Shown one piece after another: positions 1-10,626 of a stretch of DNA of 64,000 nt. The stretch spans positions 62,001 to 126,000 of the forward strand of contig JAPJBO010000373.1 of the NCBI GenBank assembly GCA_030068145.1, given 5' to 3'. A program made the position numbers and the translations under genes. The notes beneath the pieces are model-generated. The model was not told the DNA's origin. It did no database searches and saw nothing but the letters and a program-made list of their open reading frames with translations. The DNA comes from Diplonema papillatum (Eukaryota; Euglenozoa; Diplonemea; Diplonemida; Diplonemidae). Within the stretch, counting starts at the first letter, position 1. Each line of letters starts with the position of its first letter.

Positions 1-2108
1 TGCCATATCGGTCGCTCGGCATGATCGCAGAAGTGTGCCGAAAGAGGCCGGTATGGAGGGCCCGCGTCGCAACAGTTCGAAGGGCGTATGGCAGCAGAAT
101 CCGCGCATGGGGACCGATCGGTATTGCGGCCGAGCATGCAAAGAAGCTCGGTATACGATGGACAGAAGATCTCGACGACGCCGAGGACGAGGCAGGGAAT
201 GTGCTGAGGCTGGTGCGACAGAGTAAGGGGGAGCGAGGGCACACCCTGAGAAAGGCGATTCACGGCTGGCGACTAGGGGAGCTCGAGAAGAGGCGCACAA
301 ACTTCGGAGGGGTACGGGCGGGTGTCGACTACACCGCGACGAATGCCTACGGGCTGAAGGCGTCGACAACGCTGACGGCCGCGCGGGACGTTGCCGAGGT
401 CGTAGCAGGGTCGGTGATGACGGAATCACATGCTGCCAAGCTGTGGGGAGGTGACGGGCTGTGCAGACGCTGTGACGAGGCGACGGAAGAAACTCTGGGC
501 CACATTTGGTGGCAGTGCCGGGCGTATGAACGAATCCGAATGCAACAGCAGTATGCCGAAATTGTTGACGCAGATCGCTCGACTTGGCCTCCGTGCCTGC
601 AAGAACACGGGATTCTGCCGAAGGGAAGTCGGATCAACATCGAAGTGCTGCACACATTCATGGCGGAAGTCATGCAAGAGAGACGACGGCTGGAGAGAGA
701 AGGAAGAGACCGGGCAGTCGGCCACCCCTGGAGACAACTGCACCCTGACGACTGCCCCCCGCGCCGGCTGAATTTCGAAGCGATCGCTGGACCGGGGACC
801 TTCACGGCGGTAGCAGGAGAGAGGTGGTTCCGGGCGCTGCAGTATTGGCTGGATGGGATGTGCTGGTCGGTAGCGGGTGACGTCTCGACGGCAGAGCTCG
901 CAGTAGACTTCGAAGTGTACACCGGGCTCGATCTACCGGGCAGTTTAGTGGCGACGACAGGTGGGACGCCGCTGTGTATCCGTGCGAGAATGTTGGCGCG
1001 GATGCTGAAAACGATCGGGGAAGCGCTTGAGCGGAAAGGGGTGGGGCCGCTTCTGCCGGGTAGAAAGCTGGAGAAGATAGGTTCATTGAGAACGGTAGGG
1101 GCCCCCCCATGCCTCACGGGCTACGAGATGAGGCCAATTTTCCGCGGCGGCGAGGAGACGATGGGAATCTTGGAGACGCAGCTGAAGGCGAGCCGGCATG
1201 CGTTCACCGGCGAGGCGTGGGGGATGGACCTTTTCCCGACGTACGGAAGAGAAAGGGCGGAGCGTGCGGCGAGATGGGCGGCCTTCGATGACACTACGGA
1301 GAAGAGGAAAGGGAAGAAGTCGGCTGTCGTCGGAGGGGATCCGTGGCTCGTGCCGGAAGGGATTCCCCGACACGAGAAGTGGGGTGAGCGGGTGTGCCCC
1401 GGGCACCAAAAGGTGAAGTGCGACGTGTGTAAGCGCCGGGGCAAGTCGGTGGCGTGGTGCTGCCAGGCCCATCACAGGGAGGGTGATGGCCTAGCCGTAA
1501 AAATGTGTGCCGAGCACCGGATGACGCAGTGCGCCACGTGTAAGACGACAGCGGAGTGCTGTCGCAACCATCACCACCGATGCCTCGATCATGGCATGCC
1601 GACGTGCGACGGCTGTAAGAAACACGCCGACCTGAGGAGTAGGAGACCCGGGCACTGCTGCAGGAAAGGGCACCACCGGGCGGCCGTGGCGAGAGGTGAA
1701 GAAACAACGGCGAAGAAGAGGAAGGCGGAGCCGGAGGGTCCCGCGCCAGCGCCGAGACAGGCGAAACGTGAGAACGTGGTGCTCGTTCTGCCGGAAGCAG
1801 AGGAAGACGAGCGAGAACCCGCAACATCAACGCCGACATCAGCAGCGAAGGTCGGGAAGACGGCGCCAACGCCAGCGAAGAAGCGGCAATCGGACTCCGC
1901 GGCGGAGCCGGTACCGAAAAGACGCAAAGGACGCGTCGATGCGCCACGACCATCGCCCAGGCGCTGGGAAAAAGCAGAAATCGACGCGCAACCGATGAAC
2001 CTCGACGAGCAATCGAAGAAGAAGCGAAGCACCAAACGCGCGCCTGAGCGCGACGATCAAGACGAGCTAAAGAGGCGAAAGCATGACACATCACGTGCGA
2101 AGAGATAA
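1..2108 (+). CDS. 3' part of a non-LTR retrotransposon ORF (post-RT zinc knuckle plus novel Cys/His modules)
   Basis: The frame is open from the window edge; the first ATG is at 21, so the 5' part (probably the reverse transcriptase) lies outside. Residues ~90-180 (counted from the ATG at 21) resemble the region after the RT domain in LINE-type elements: a helical tail followed by a C-x2-C...H-x4-C knuckle (CRRC...HIWWQC, about residues 150-167). A ~280-residue segment follows that I do not recognise. Then come three tandem Cys/His modules (about 459-485, 496-519, 521-552), each with the pattern C-x2-H-x4-C-x2-C-x(6-14)-CC-x2-HH. The last ~140 residues are Lys/Arg-rich with nuclear-localisation-like runs. 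It is a retrotransposon protein by family resemblance; the Cys/His modules are unassigned. The stop at 2106-2108 lies only ~70 bp before the repeat that begins at 2177. Confidence 0.65.
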   Translation, partial: PYRSLGMIAEVCRKRPVWRARVATVRRAYGSRIRAWGPIGIAAEHAKKLGIRWTEDLDDAEDEAGNVLRLVRQSKGERGHTLRKAIHGWRLGELEKRRTNFGGVRAGVDYTATNAYGLKASTTLTAARDVAEVVAGSVMTESHAAKLWGGDGLCRRCDEATEETLGHIWWQCRAYERIRMQQQYAEIVDADRSTWPPCLQEHGILPKGSRINIEVLHTFMAEVMQERRRLEREGRDRAVGHPWRQLHPDDCPPRRLNFEAIAGPGTFTAVAGERWFRALQYWLDGMCWSVAGDVSTAELAVDFEVYTGLDLPGSLVATTGGTPLCIRARMLARMLKTIGEALERKGVGPLLPGRKLEKIGSLRTVGAPPCLTGYEMRPIFRGGEETMGILETQLKASRHAFTGEAWGMDLFPTYGRERAERAARWAAFDDTTEKRKGKKSAVVGGDPWLVPEGIPRHEKWGERVCPGHQKVKCDVCKRRGKSVAWCCQAHHREGDGLAVKMCAEHRMTQCATCKTTAECCRNHHHRCLDHGMPTCDGCKKHADLRSRRPGHCCRKGHHRAAVARGEETTAKKRKAEPEGPAPAPRQAKRENVVLVLPEAEEDEREPATSTPTSAAKVGKTAPTPAKKRQSDSAAEPVPKRRKGRVDAPRPSPRRWEKAEIDAQPMNLDEQSKKKRSTKRAPERDDQDELKRRKHDTSRAKR

Positions 2109-2176
2109 CCGCGCCGTCGGCGATGCAGATTATCGCCACAGATTCTTTGCATTCTAATCCAAACGATTACACTCGA
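1..2176 (+). mobile_element. Non-LTR (LINE-like) retrotransposon, 5'-truncated by the window
   Basis: The ORF plus a short 3' UTR (2109-2176) ends directly at a run of ACTCGATTAC-type units that opens the 745-bp repeat. The same repeat at 19618 has no LINE next to it, so the element probably inserted at the 5' edge of a repeat copy. No poly-A tail is visible. Confidence 0.5.
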
Positions 2177-2921
2177 TTACACTCGATTACGATCGATTAC
2201 AATCGATCAGCTTTTGGTGAATTGGGGGGGTACTGTAACAATTGATTAAACACACAGCACTCAGCCAATCCTGATTAGCCGATGCAACGTGTCTATTATC
2301 GAGCCTTCTTCTGGGGCTAAAGATGCTGATAGCACGATCATCGAATATCGAACAAAAAGAAGCATATTCGTCTGAAAAAAGGATGTAGCCAGGCAGTGCA
2401 GCAGGGGACGAGGAAGTTCGGACTGACTTGTGGAAGCAGGTTGTCGAGTGCATAGGGGCTCGGGTACCCGTTTTCCCGTATTAGCAACCTTTGCAATTTA
2501 GCGCAGCTAATACTCGAGCCTTTTGGCATTCCCTGCGGGGCAGTTCCAGGCGATAGGGCAAGCGCTTGGCAGACACCCTGTCCTCGAAGATGTCAAGTTT
2601 CTGTTTGTGGGTTCGATCTCCCTGGCGACAACAAGGCGGTTGAAAACGGAGGCTAATCTCACCTTTAGGCACTGCAATGTCACGCATGCCATTGTCAGAC
2701 GCTACCGTCTGGCATTGCGCAATTCGTGCCATAGTCGTTGGGGGTATTGACAAGGGGGTTCAGTGGACACTCATCTGTTGGCTCCTCGTTACTGCCCACG
2801 TAGGTTCCGGGAGGTCTGCTTGGCTGCACGCGGCTTGTGGTGTTGCTTCGTTCTTGAACTTTTTCTTCGGCTTCATGCGGTTCATCGTCCCGGCCTGCCC
2901 CTGGTACACGACTCGTCTCGT
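2177..2921 (+). repeat. 745-bp dispersed repeat, copy 1
   Basis: Nearly identical (about 98%, a few substitutions and small indels) to 19618-20361. It begins with ACTCGATTAC-like units, then GATCAG...GGTGAATTGG, and ends near CTCGTCTCGTC, after which the two copies diverge. Short ORFs exist on both strands but I recognise none, and they carry indels between copies. It is probably a non-coding transposon segment. Confidence 0.8.
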
Positions 2922-5333
2922 CGGTGCCATGCTCAGAAGTAGGCTTCTAGGATGAGTGTGGGCCCCCCATTCAGCCTCAGAAAACTGGTTCTGGAGGTTG
3001 TGCGTCGCATTTCTCCCGCAGGCACGCATTGTACTTAGAATATTTTTCCCCAAACCCCCCCTTCCCCTTTGGGCATCCTTTTTTATCTTTAGCCATACTT
3101 CAACTTTCTTTAACTACAAAGACTGTTGTGGGACAATATATTCGCCGTCTCTCTCCGGGCCCATTTGGTGGCAGGAGTTCGGTATCTATTGTACACAACC
3201 GTAAGTATCCTGGCGCAAGCTCAGCTGGAACAGAGGAATCACGAGTTGAATGGACGTAACGTTTTCACGATCCTGCTATCGAGGCCCTCCGGTCTTGCCA
3301 AGAGACCGTGGGGTCTCCCATAGGTCACGTGAATATGGGCAAACGCGTCAAGAGAACTCGCCTGTGTTTCCTGAATCAAGGGGACCCGCCTCAGCGGTCA
3401 ACCAGAGACGCGAAAAGATACGGACCTAACGCACAAAGGTGGCCCACATCAAGGTTTGCAAAGGCCAGTTCCTCCAGTAAAGTTGACCCACATCAAGGCT
3501 TCTAAAGGCCAGTCCCTTGAGAAAAGTTGGGCCGCATCAAAAGGTGCAATTTGTGAGTTCCTACTAACCGGGATTGCGGGTTAGTGTGTCTCTCGTTGAG
3601 ACTCAATGTAATTTGCCTTGCTCACCAAGGTTCACCGGGCACAGCCGGGCACAGTCTGGCAGCCACCACACCGCCGTCCCATCTTGTGTATGAGAGTCTG
3701 TTTTTTTTATGGCAACAAGCTTGCTTGTTTATATCAAAAAGTGTCGGATGGCAGCGTGCTGTGTTAAATCACTCAAAACAGGGTTTACACACGTACGCAC
3801 AAACAAAGCTGTGCGCACAAATAGAGCCACGACACTTTTTTTTTTTTTTGCTTTCCCTTTTCGTGTTGTTCGTTATACGAACCCAATTGGTCCCCCATGT
3901 GCCGAAGTCCCGCGGAGGCTTCAAATCCCGGGGTATTCTTAAGCGAGGGGTCACTCTTAACCCATACGGACGGGTGACACGTAGGTATGTCGAAAAAGCC
4001 AGAACCTGAGATGGAGGCGTAAGCCACGTCGAAAAGGATCAATGTGATATCTGCTAAGAGACTTGTTGCGAAGGTTCCCTTTTTTGTAGTCGTAAAGCTC
4101 TCGAGTTTGATCCATAGATTCCCCAGAATGCTTTCTGCGCCCTGAACATCCTTTCCTTCCCCTCCGGCCGTAGCGGGTTAAGCACCGTCTCGCGACCCGG
4201 TGAACGTAGCCGAGAGCGCGGGAAGTTTTCCGCCGAGGCTCCGTGGTTTCTCCGAGGTAGAACGGCTATCGCACCACCCACCCAATCCCCCAGCAAACCC
4301 CTCAGCGCGTCAGGGGCCATCCAACAGCAAGGTATCGCGACGGAGTGACGGTGGCACCTCACCCCGACTCGAGCAACAATCCCTCCTTTCGTTCTTTCCC
4401 TCACCGCCGCCCCAAGCCGCTGCAGTCTACAGGAGGCTTTCACCACCGTCTTCTAAACCACACACAAGGCTGGGGCATGACGAGAGGTACCGTTTTTGTG
4501 GCTGGGATTCTTCCTTGGTGGAGACGTTTGAGCGCATGAGCCTCAAACCCCCTCCCATCAGGAAAGGTGAAAACGCAATCGAGAGACGGAGAAACCATGC
4601 TAACAGCAGATCCCGTGTCACTACTCTGCGCTGCGAGCAAATTAAGCCCCCTATTAAGAAGTCCGTTTTGTTTTTATTGCGGATGCTTTAAGGGGGACGA
4701 GGTTACCGTGTTCTTTTGCGGAGTTGGTCAGGAGTTCCTAACCGAGGTACGTAAAGGGTTTTAAAAAAAAAACACACAAGAAAAGCGAAGGAAATCGGCA
4801 CGTGACGATTTCCTTCAACAGAAATGCGTCGAGGGCACTTTTCCGGAACAGCGGTTGCACATGAAGAAGTTAAACGCCTATGGAAATTGAAGGAAACTTT
4901 CACTCTGGATAAAGTGCGCGCACAGAAAGGCCTCCTCGGAGAGGTTTCTACGCTTTCTGAGCACGTGAGATAACGGGAACAACGGGCTGTTGCAAAGGCA
5001 GCATTCCTTCCACTGGTTGTAGGGCTCAGAGCAAAGTTCGTTTGAAGGCAGAAGTCTGGTGGAAGCAGAGGGAATGCAGCCTGTCTCCAGGTTGCCTCCC
5101 TTGGTCACCTCTCCGTGCGCGCAGATCCAGCGCACAGCTTGGTCAGCTGGTGCTGATTGCCCGTTGCTTCATGACAGTGCACGCGGCTGCTGGTTTGCAT
5201 GTCGCTGCATAGCGCTCGTTGCGACAGTGTAAGAAGGAACCCAGCGGGGAACCCCTCCTTTGTATGAAAATGACTTGCAGCTTTCTCGTTTTGGTCGCAA
5301 TAATTCGTGGGTTTAGAAATCAACTCACTCATG
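2922..5333. other. Intergenic, no convincing gene
   Basis: It contains a ~45-bp imperfect tandem repeat (2.3 units) at 3440-3545 built on CCACATCAAGG, a T-tract at 3836-3849 and a weak copy of motif family A near 3928-3961. Part of dispersed family D lies near 4830-4870. ORFs here have random-looking composition. Confidence 0.5.
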
Positions 5334-5647
5334 CAGGGCTTAGAAAAAATGCGTGTGGTCCACATGTGGACGATCTCAAGGTTAGAGAAAAAAACCTTTC
5401 CCCCTATGTGCGGCGGGCAAAACAAAATAGTGTTACTACTAACCTGACGACACGTGGCTGTGCGGCCTTGGCGTCTTGTGGGCCTAAACACACCCTGCAC
5501 GTGGACCAACCTGAGGCAAGCACATGTGGAGGGAAAAATAAACCAAAATCCACATGTGGTACCTGTGGATCCACGCGTGGGGGAGAGAAAATCCAAAAGA
5601 TTAACGTGTGGAAATCCACACGTTCCACACGTGGAGCGTAAGCCCTG
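5334..5647. mobile_element. hAT-like MITE with CCACATGTGG subterminal palindromes
   Basis: The ends are inverted: 5' CAGGGCTTA and 3' TAAGCCCTG, a hAT-style terminus. Inside are at least five variants of the palindrome CCACATGTGG / CCACACGTGG / CCACGCGTGG, clustered near both ends. The flanking 8-mers (CACTCATG left, CAGTCACA right) match at 5 of 8 positions, so the target duplication is decayed or absent. There is no coding capacity at 314 bp. Confidence 0.5.
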
Positions 5648-7031
5648 CAGTCACAACGGAGATGAGTCTTCGTGAACGCAAGCACCTGCTTCGCAGGAAA
5701 TAAACGAGGAGGCTGCCCAGGTCCGATGGGCGCAGCCCACGTGAAACTCAGTTATATCTGGATTTCGTGCGCAACCGCAACCGTCCAGCAAAAAAAGAGA
5801 AGCGGCCTTTGTAGTTGTCGAAAGTAGCACCGGGGGTGCTCACGAGCTCCCGATTTATATAGATTTGCGCAGAATGCAAGCAAGGGAATCAAAGCAATCA
5901 GAGGAAGTCAAAAAAGTGGTTGCTTTACCGCATTGCGTTGCTTCCATTTGCTCTGCTTCTCAAACGGATCACGGGAATTAAAGCGAAAAAGAGGCAATTA
6001 CGATTTGCTTGCATTCTGTGTTGTAGTGGTGGGACATTCCGGAATCAACGGCTGCACATGTAACTTAGACGAAAACACGGAGACACCAGGGAAGTTTCTG
6101 CCCTCACCATCTTTGATCACGTAGATGCTGAATCGCATGTTGTTTTGTTAGTTAGTGCACCACCGTAATTCCAGATATGACCCGTCTTTGTAGGTAGATA
6201 CTCGAGATGGTCGCTAGGTGCGTAATCCCAAGACTTTCACCCCAAATTCAGTGCGGGTGAAACGTTCAGCAGCAAAAGGCACTTCATGTGTTGTGTCCTC
6301 CTGCCTCCTTGTCGAGCACAGGCGCAACCTACCGAGTATTTCTTCTTTCTCTTTCTCGTGCATATTCTGTGCCACAGAATCTTTCCCGCCCCCCTCTCTT
6401 CTTGAAGGCAATGCAGAAAACTGCAGAGAATAGTTGATTCGAGACCTCCTGAGTTGCCGTCCCCGACTGCAGGAACAAACGTAATCCAACAAGGGCGCAC
6501 AAGGGCGATTCGTGAAAGCGAGAGAAGCCCTTCAGCACCGGCCCTCAAGACCTGCGACTCAACTATTTCCCACACCCCAGGGAGTGTCTTTCCCAGGCAT
6601 CTGCTGCCGTTTCTTTTCTGCGTATGCACCTGCTTTGTACGAATTACTCGAGGGGAGGCAGCCGGTAACTCCTTGCAACTGCGGAGTCCAATAATCAGAA
6701 GAAGAAATGCCGCGGCCACACAGGTAAAGCTTGGTTTCGTGCCGGGCGTAAGCGTTCTACTAAAATACGCTAACTCTAAAAATAGCCACCATCGCAATAA
6801 GAACCAGGCGATCCCTCCGAGTAATGTACGCCATTAGGTGGCTTAAGAAGACCCCCCTTTCTGTAATTTTATGAGATTTCTTCGTGCCGCCCCGTGCAGA
6901 AGTTGAATAGCCTTCGCTTTGTTATGGGGGGTGCATGACAACGAAAAGGACTGATCATAAATCGCTGCTTTCTCTTTGCATCTGATGCTTCGTTTTCTCG
7001 GTTTCTAGTCCCCCACATTCCTTTTTCTTTG
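5648..7031. other. Intergenic, nothing recognised
   Basis: No ORF with recognisable protein features on either strand and no strong repeat. Confidence 0.5.
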
Positions 7032-8009
7032 TATCACCCATTCCACGAAAAAGTGTCACAGATTTCGGCTTTTTTCGGATTTCTGCCGAAGATTTCCATC
7101 TGCAGGTCCGAAAATGGTCGGTTTCGAGATTTTTAGGACACGTTTGAATCCGTTGAGGACAGGGCTTTCCGAATATCTGGTCGGATAAAAATTTTGACCG
7201 ACCCCCCCCCCATAAATTGAGGCCGGGTCTCCAAAAAATGGGGTCTGAAAATCGACTTTTTTTTTTCTCGGCATGCAGGAACAAGTCAGATTTGACTCGC
7301 CACAGAATTCTACGGGGGTGCCGATACGGTCCCGTGACAGAACTACGCGATTCCTCAAAAATTTGGCGGAAAATCCCAAAATTGTGCCTCCTCCTGCCGG
7401 ATACGACGAAATTCTTTTCGAGAAAAAAAAACACCCAAAGCGGGACTCGAACCGGCGACCAAAAGAGTCATTGGTGAGTGCACTGACGGCTATGCTACTT
7501 GTGCCAAAAATCCGAAAATATTTTTCTCTTCTTCCGTCGCAAACCACCAAAATGGTCGCTGGTTCGATTCCTCGGGGCGTCGAGCGTTTTGGAGCTCGTA
7601 GTGCGTGTTCTGCTTACAGTGGTGGTGTAGCCGGGGTCAAACCGCAGACTTCTTGACGGGGCACGCGAACCACCGGAAGGATGATTCAAATACCGAAAAT
7701 GAAATCGCCCGCGTTTTTTTAGCCCGTGGTCGAACGGGTAGCACGCCCACTTGTGGTTCTGGGGGTACTTGGTTCGATTCCTGCGAGGAGTGTTTTTTTT
7801 TGAGGACCGAAAATCGGCCCAAAAACGTCTAAAGTGCCATCTGGGGGTCAGATTCTTGGCTATATCGAGTTCCAAAAAGGTGCCGATACTTGCCGTGGAT
7901 AGCTCTTTCCATCCCAAAAAAAATTTCCGGATTTTGCTCAAAATTTGACCTGAACATGTCGGATATGAGGAAGCAAAATCTGTGACACGTTTTCGTGGAA
8001 TGAGTGATA
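7032..8009. mobile_element. Terminal-inverted-repeat element (978 bp) with tRNA-like segments
   Basis: The outer 34 bp are inverted copies (7032-7065 and 7976-8009, two mismatches), beginning TATCAC(C/T)CATTCC and flanked by TA. The interior holds two or three tRNA-like stretches with B-box-like GGTTCGA sequences and T-runs: minus strand 7436-7503, plus strand 7555-7580 and plus strand 7720-7790. No transposase is visible. It looks like a Tc1/mariner-type MITE or a composite of a MITE and tRNA-derived SINE pieces. Confidence 0.6.
7720..7790 (+). repeat. Degenerate tRNA-like sequence (His-like anticodon loop)
   Basis: A D-arm-like GGTCGAACGGGTAGCAC is followed by a TTGTGGT loop (GTG at the anticodon place) and a B box TGGTTCGATTCC, with T-runs on both sides. 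The anticodon and acceptor stems do not pair properly, so it is a tRNA-derived pseudogene or SINE head and not a working tRNA. Confidence 0.4.
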
Positions 8010-8780
8010 TCTGCACCTACACGGTGGAGTCCAGCGCAGCAGAGGCTCGACTTAGAAAGCTCGATTTAACAAGCTGGTGTCACACCCGCTTTTCGGTGTG
8101 TCCTAGCACACCCTCTTCAACTCCAGCTTCGGCCTTGGATTCTACCGTGTACATGAACTCTCCCCCCCTTTCCTTTCTTTTCAGGGGTGCAACGCTCTTT
8201 CACAAGTAACCCCCCGTTTCCCCCCTTTGCTTTCTATGTCGTCGTATGTTTTGTACATTTTGTACCGAAGGAAATATTTCCGGATCTACGGTTTGATGTG
8301 AAAAAAGCTGAACGATGCGCAGGAAAGCCCCCTCTCCTCTGAGCGAGAGAGGTTTATACCCTGCACCCGCGAAGGACACAAGAATTGTCGTTTTTGCACT
8401 GACCCGTTTGAAGCTGTTGGTTCGTTGCGTTCGTCTATCACTGCAAGCCCGAACTCCGGAAATTTTTTATCACACTGTTTACTTCACACCCGTTCGGTGT
8501 GGTGTGGTCGGCTGGCGAAGCTGTGGCTACTGCATGCACCTATACTGGCGCGGGGGGGTGCCCCTTCAGCCGGTCGCAAGCAGGTGCCCACAAACACAAG
8601 GCAACCCCTGCTCAACTTGTAGAACGTGGGGGGCCCAAGATTACACTCCGCGAAGGCATGTACTTGGTGTCGGTCACAAACAGTCCCGGATATGGCTAGC
8701 GAAAGCATGCACTAATTATACAAACCGTAACCATAAAGCCCTTTCTTGCTCTAAGAGAACCCATTCATGAACGGTCACAC

Positions 8781-8825
8781 GGAGACCCTAAAACCCCGGT
8801 ATTTCAAGCGAACTTTAACTCTAAA
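8781..8825 (+). repeat. Motif A, intergenic copy
   Basis: GGAGACCCTAAAACCCCGG followed by TCAAGCGAACTTTAACTCTAAA. Other good copies: 11167-11200, 25165-25210, 35801-35846; a diverged one at 14985-15035. Confidence 0.6.
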
Positions 8826-9468
8826 CAAACACACAAGCAAGCCCAGGCGCAGCGTACATAAACATAACGGTTAACAACAAGTTTGTATAAGGTATGCACC
8901 CGTCTGTCGGACTACCCAGGAGGTTTCGACGGCAGCATGAGGAATTCCCTTTCCTCCCTTTTGAGGGTGTTGTCTGCGGGCGCCGATTCCATTACTGCCA
9001 ACCCCCCTTTTTTTATTGTTGTGGCGTTGAACCCAGGTGTTTTTCATGCAGGGTACCAGCTCTGGCCCCGATTCGTGGCGGCACACTGAATACCGTCTGG
9101 CTCCTAATTTATGTAGTTTTTTTCATTTATATTAAATAATAATTAACGATTTACAAATTAAAAATTACATAAAACAAACGCCTGTAAAACAGAGGCGCGC
9201 CACGCACTGCACCGTACTGTGGGCCTGCGGCGGCGCTAAAGCGGCGCCGCCAAAAGCAAAATAAATTAGTCACCAATGAATTAAAAAGATTAATTCATTG
9301 ATCGACAAAGAGTGGCGCAGAGAATAATTCGAGAGAGGGAGGTCGTATGAACATGCAAGGTGAATAGCCTCTATTCGTGCCAACCCGGCTTTAATGCGTG
9401 AAAAAGTGTGTTGTTTTTGGACTGGATTACAGTGCGGAGCTAGCTTTTTCCTCCCCTGCCGATATGCG

Positions 9469-9537
9469 TACGGGTGGCAGAGTGGTTGGGCGAAGGCCTT
9501 CGGGCATGGTGGCCCGGGTTCGAACCCCGCCCGTGAC
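9469..9537 (+). repeat. tRNA-Ser-like fragment with A and B boxes
   Basis: TGGCAGAGTGGTTG (A box) and GGGTTCGAACCC (B box) are present with a T-run after the end, as in class II tRNAs. The anticodon arm is missing and the acceptor strands do not fit a full cloverleaf. It is more likely a pol III pseudogene or SINE head than a tRNA gene. Confidence 0.35.
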
Positions 9538-10626
9538 ATTTTCCCGGTCGGGGATTGCTTTCGAGGTTTTGTTGCGTTTCGGGGTCTAATGTGCCCGAAA
9601 TTTGCGTTTTTTGCGGAGTTTCTCAGTATCTCGCGGTATTTGGGTCACCCCGTCGGCCCCGGGAGAGGGAAATGTTCCTGATTTATTTTGATGTCGACTT
9701 TGATGGAAACCGAGAAGACGTTGAAAAAAAAAAACCCCCCCTGTTTTCCCCTTTTATTGAACGAGCGTCGTTGTTGCAATATCAAAGCGTCCGCAACCGA
9801 AGCCTCGCCGGTTCCGCCTTGTTGGCACGCAATGAGACCCGAGAGGACACCGGGATTTGCTGGTGAGTTTCGTGTTGCCTCACAGTTGTCACTGAGGGAG
9901 TTGATGCGCCACGAAAGTCGAGAAGAGTTTGGGTTAGAATGCAAAAAGAAGCTGTGGCGGCAATCTGTATCGATAAGAGAACTCCACGGCCTTCGGGGGG
10001 TTGGCTCGTCAGGCAAAACGGAGTGCAGAAACTCGCGAACGAAGGTTTTGTCGCGGACGGCTCGCGAAGCAGACAACAAGGAAATCACAACCCTCCGTCG
10101 TCTTGTTGCGTTAGTGGGGAGTCATTTGCATGCAAATGAGTACCACACTATGCCAGCTTTTCGCTACGTGACTCCAGAAGGGTCACTTTTTCCGCGCTTT
10201 CGGCGCGGCGCAACTCTAGTCGGCTGCAACTGTTGTTGGCAGTTGCTCACGATCTCATAATCCGAAAAGGAATCGGAGTCTTCGCTTTCTCGCTTGCGCC
10301 GAGTGCTTTTCGGGCACCGCTGACCCAGGAGCCCGTTTCGGGCTTGCGGGGGAAAAACTCCGGAGTTTCACTTTTGGAGGCACAGGCACAAGCTGCGCAA
10401 CGACGTTGTCCGAGCCCTCCCAAACACGCAGGGTCGTGACACGTTTGCATGCGCACGACTTTGCTTCCAGAAGCCCAGTGGAGCGGAAACAGCAAGGTGG
10501 GCTGCTTGCTTCATGCAAGAGTTCCAATCTAGCTTGGAGATACGAGCCAGCTGAACATCACAACCAAACACAAAAGGTCGAAAGACACCACTCTGTACGC
10601 CCGCGTACGGGCAAAAAAGAAGAGAA

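Larger units (their letters stand above)
8010..10626. other. Intergenic region
   Basis: It contains a good copy of motif A (8781-8825), a segment around 8620-8720 similar to 16440-16530, and an 11-bp perfect hairpin (9283-9309, CAATGAATTAA stem). A tRNA-like stretch lies at 9469-9537. No protein-coding gene is supported. Confidence 0.5.

Noticed and set aside
1294-2139. 281-codon antisense ORF over the LINE C-terminus
   Set aside because: The regular Cys/His spacing exists only on the plus strand.
7436-7503. Functional tRNA gene on the minus strand
   Set aside because: B box present, but acceptor and T stems do not pair; more likely a tRNA-derived repeat.
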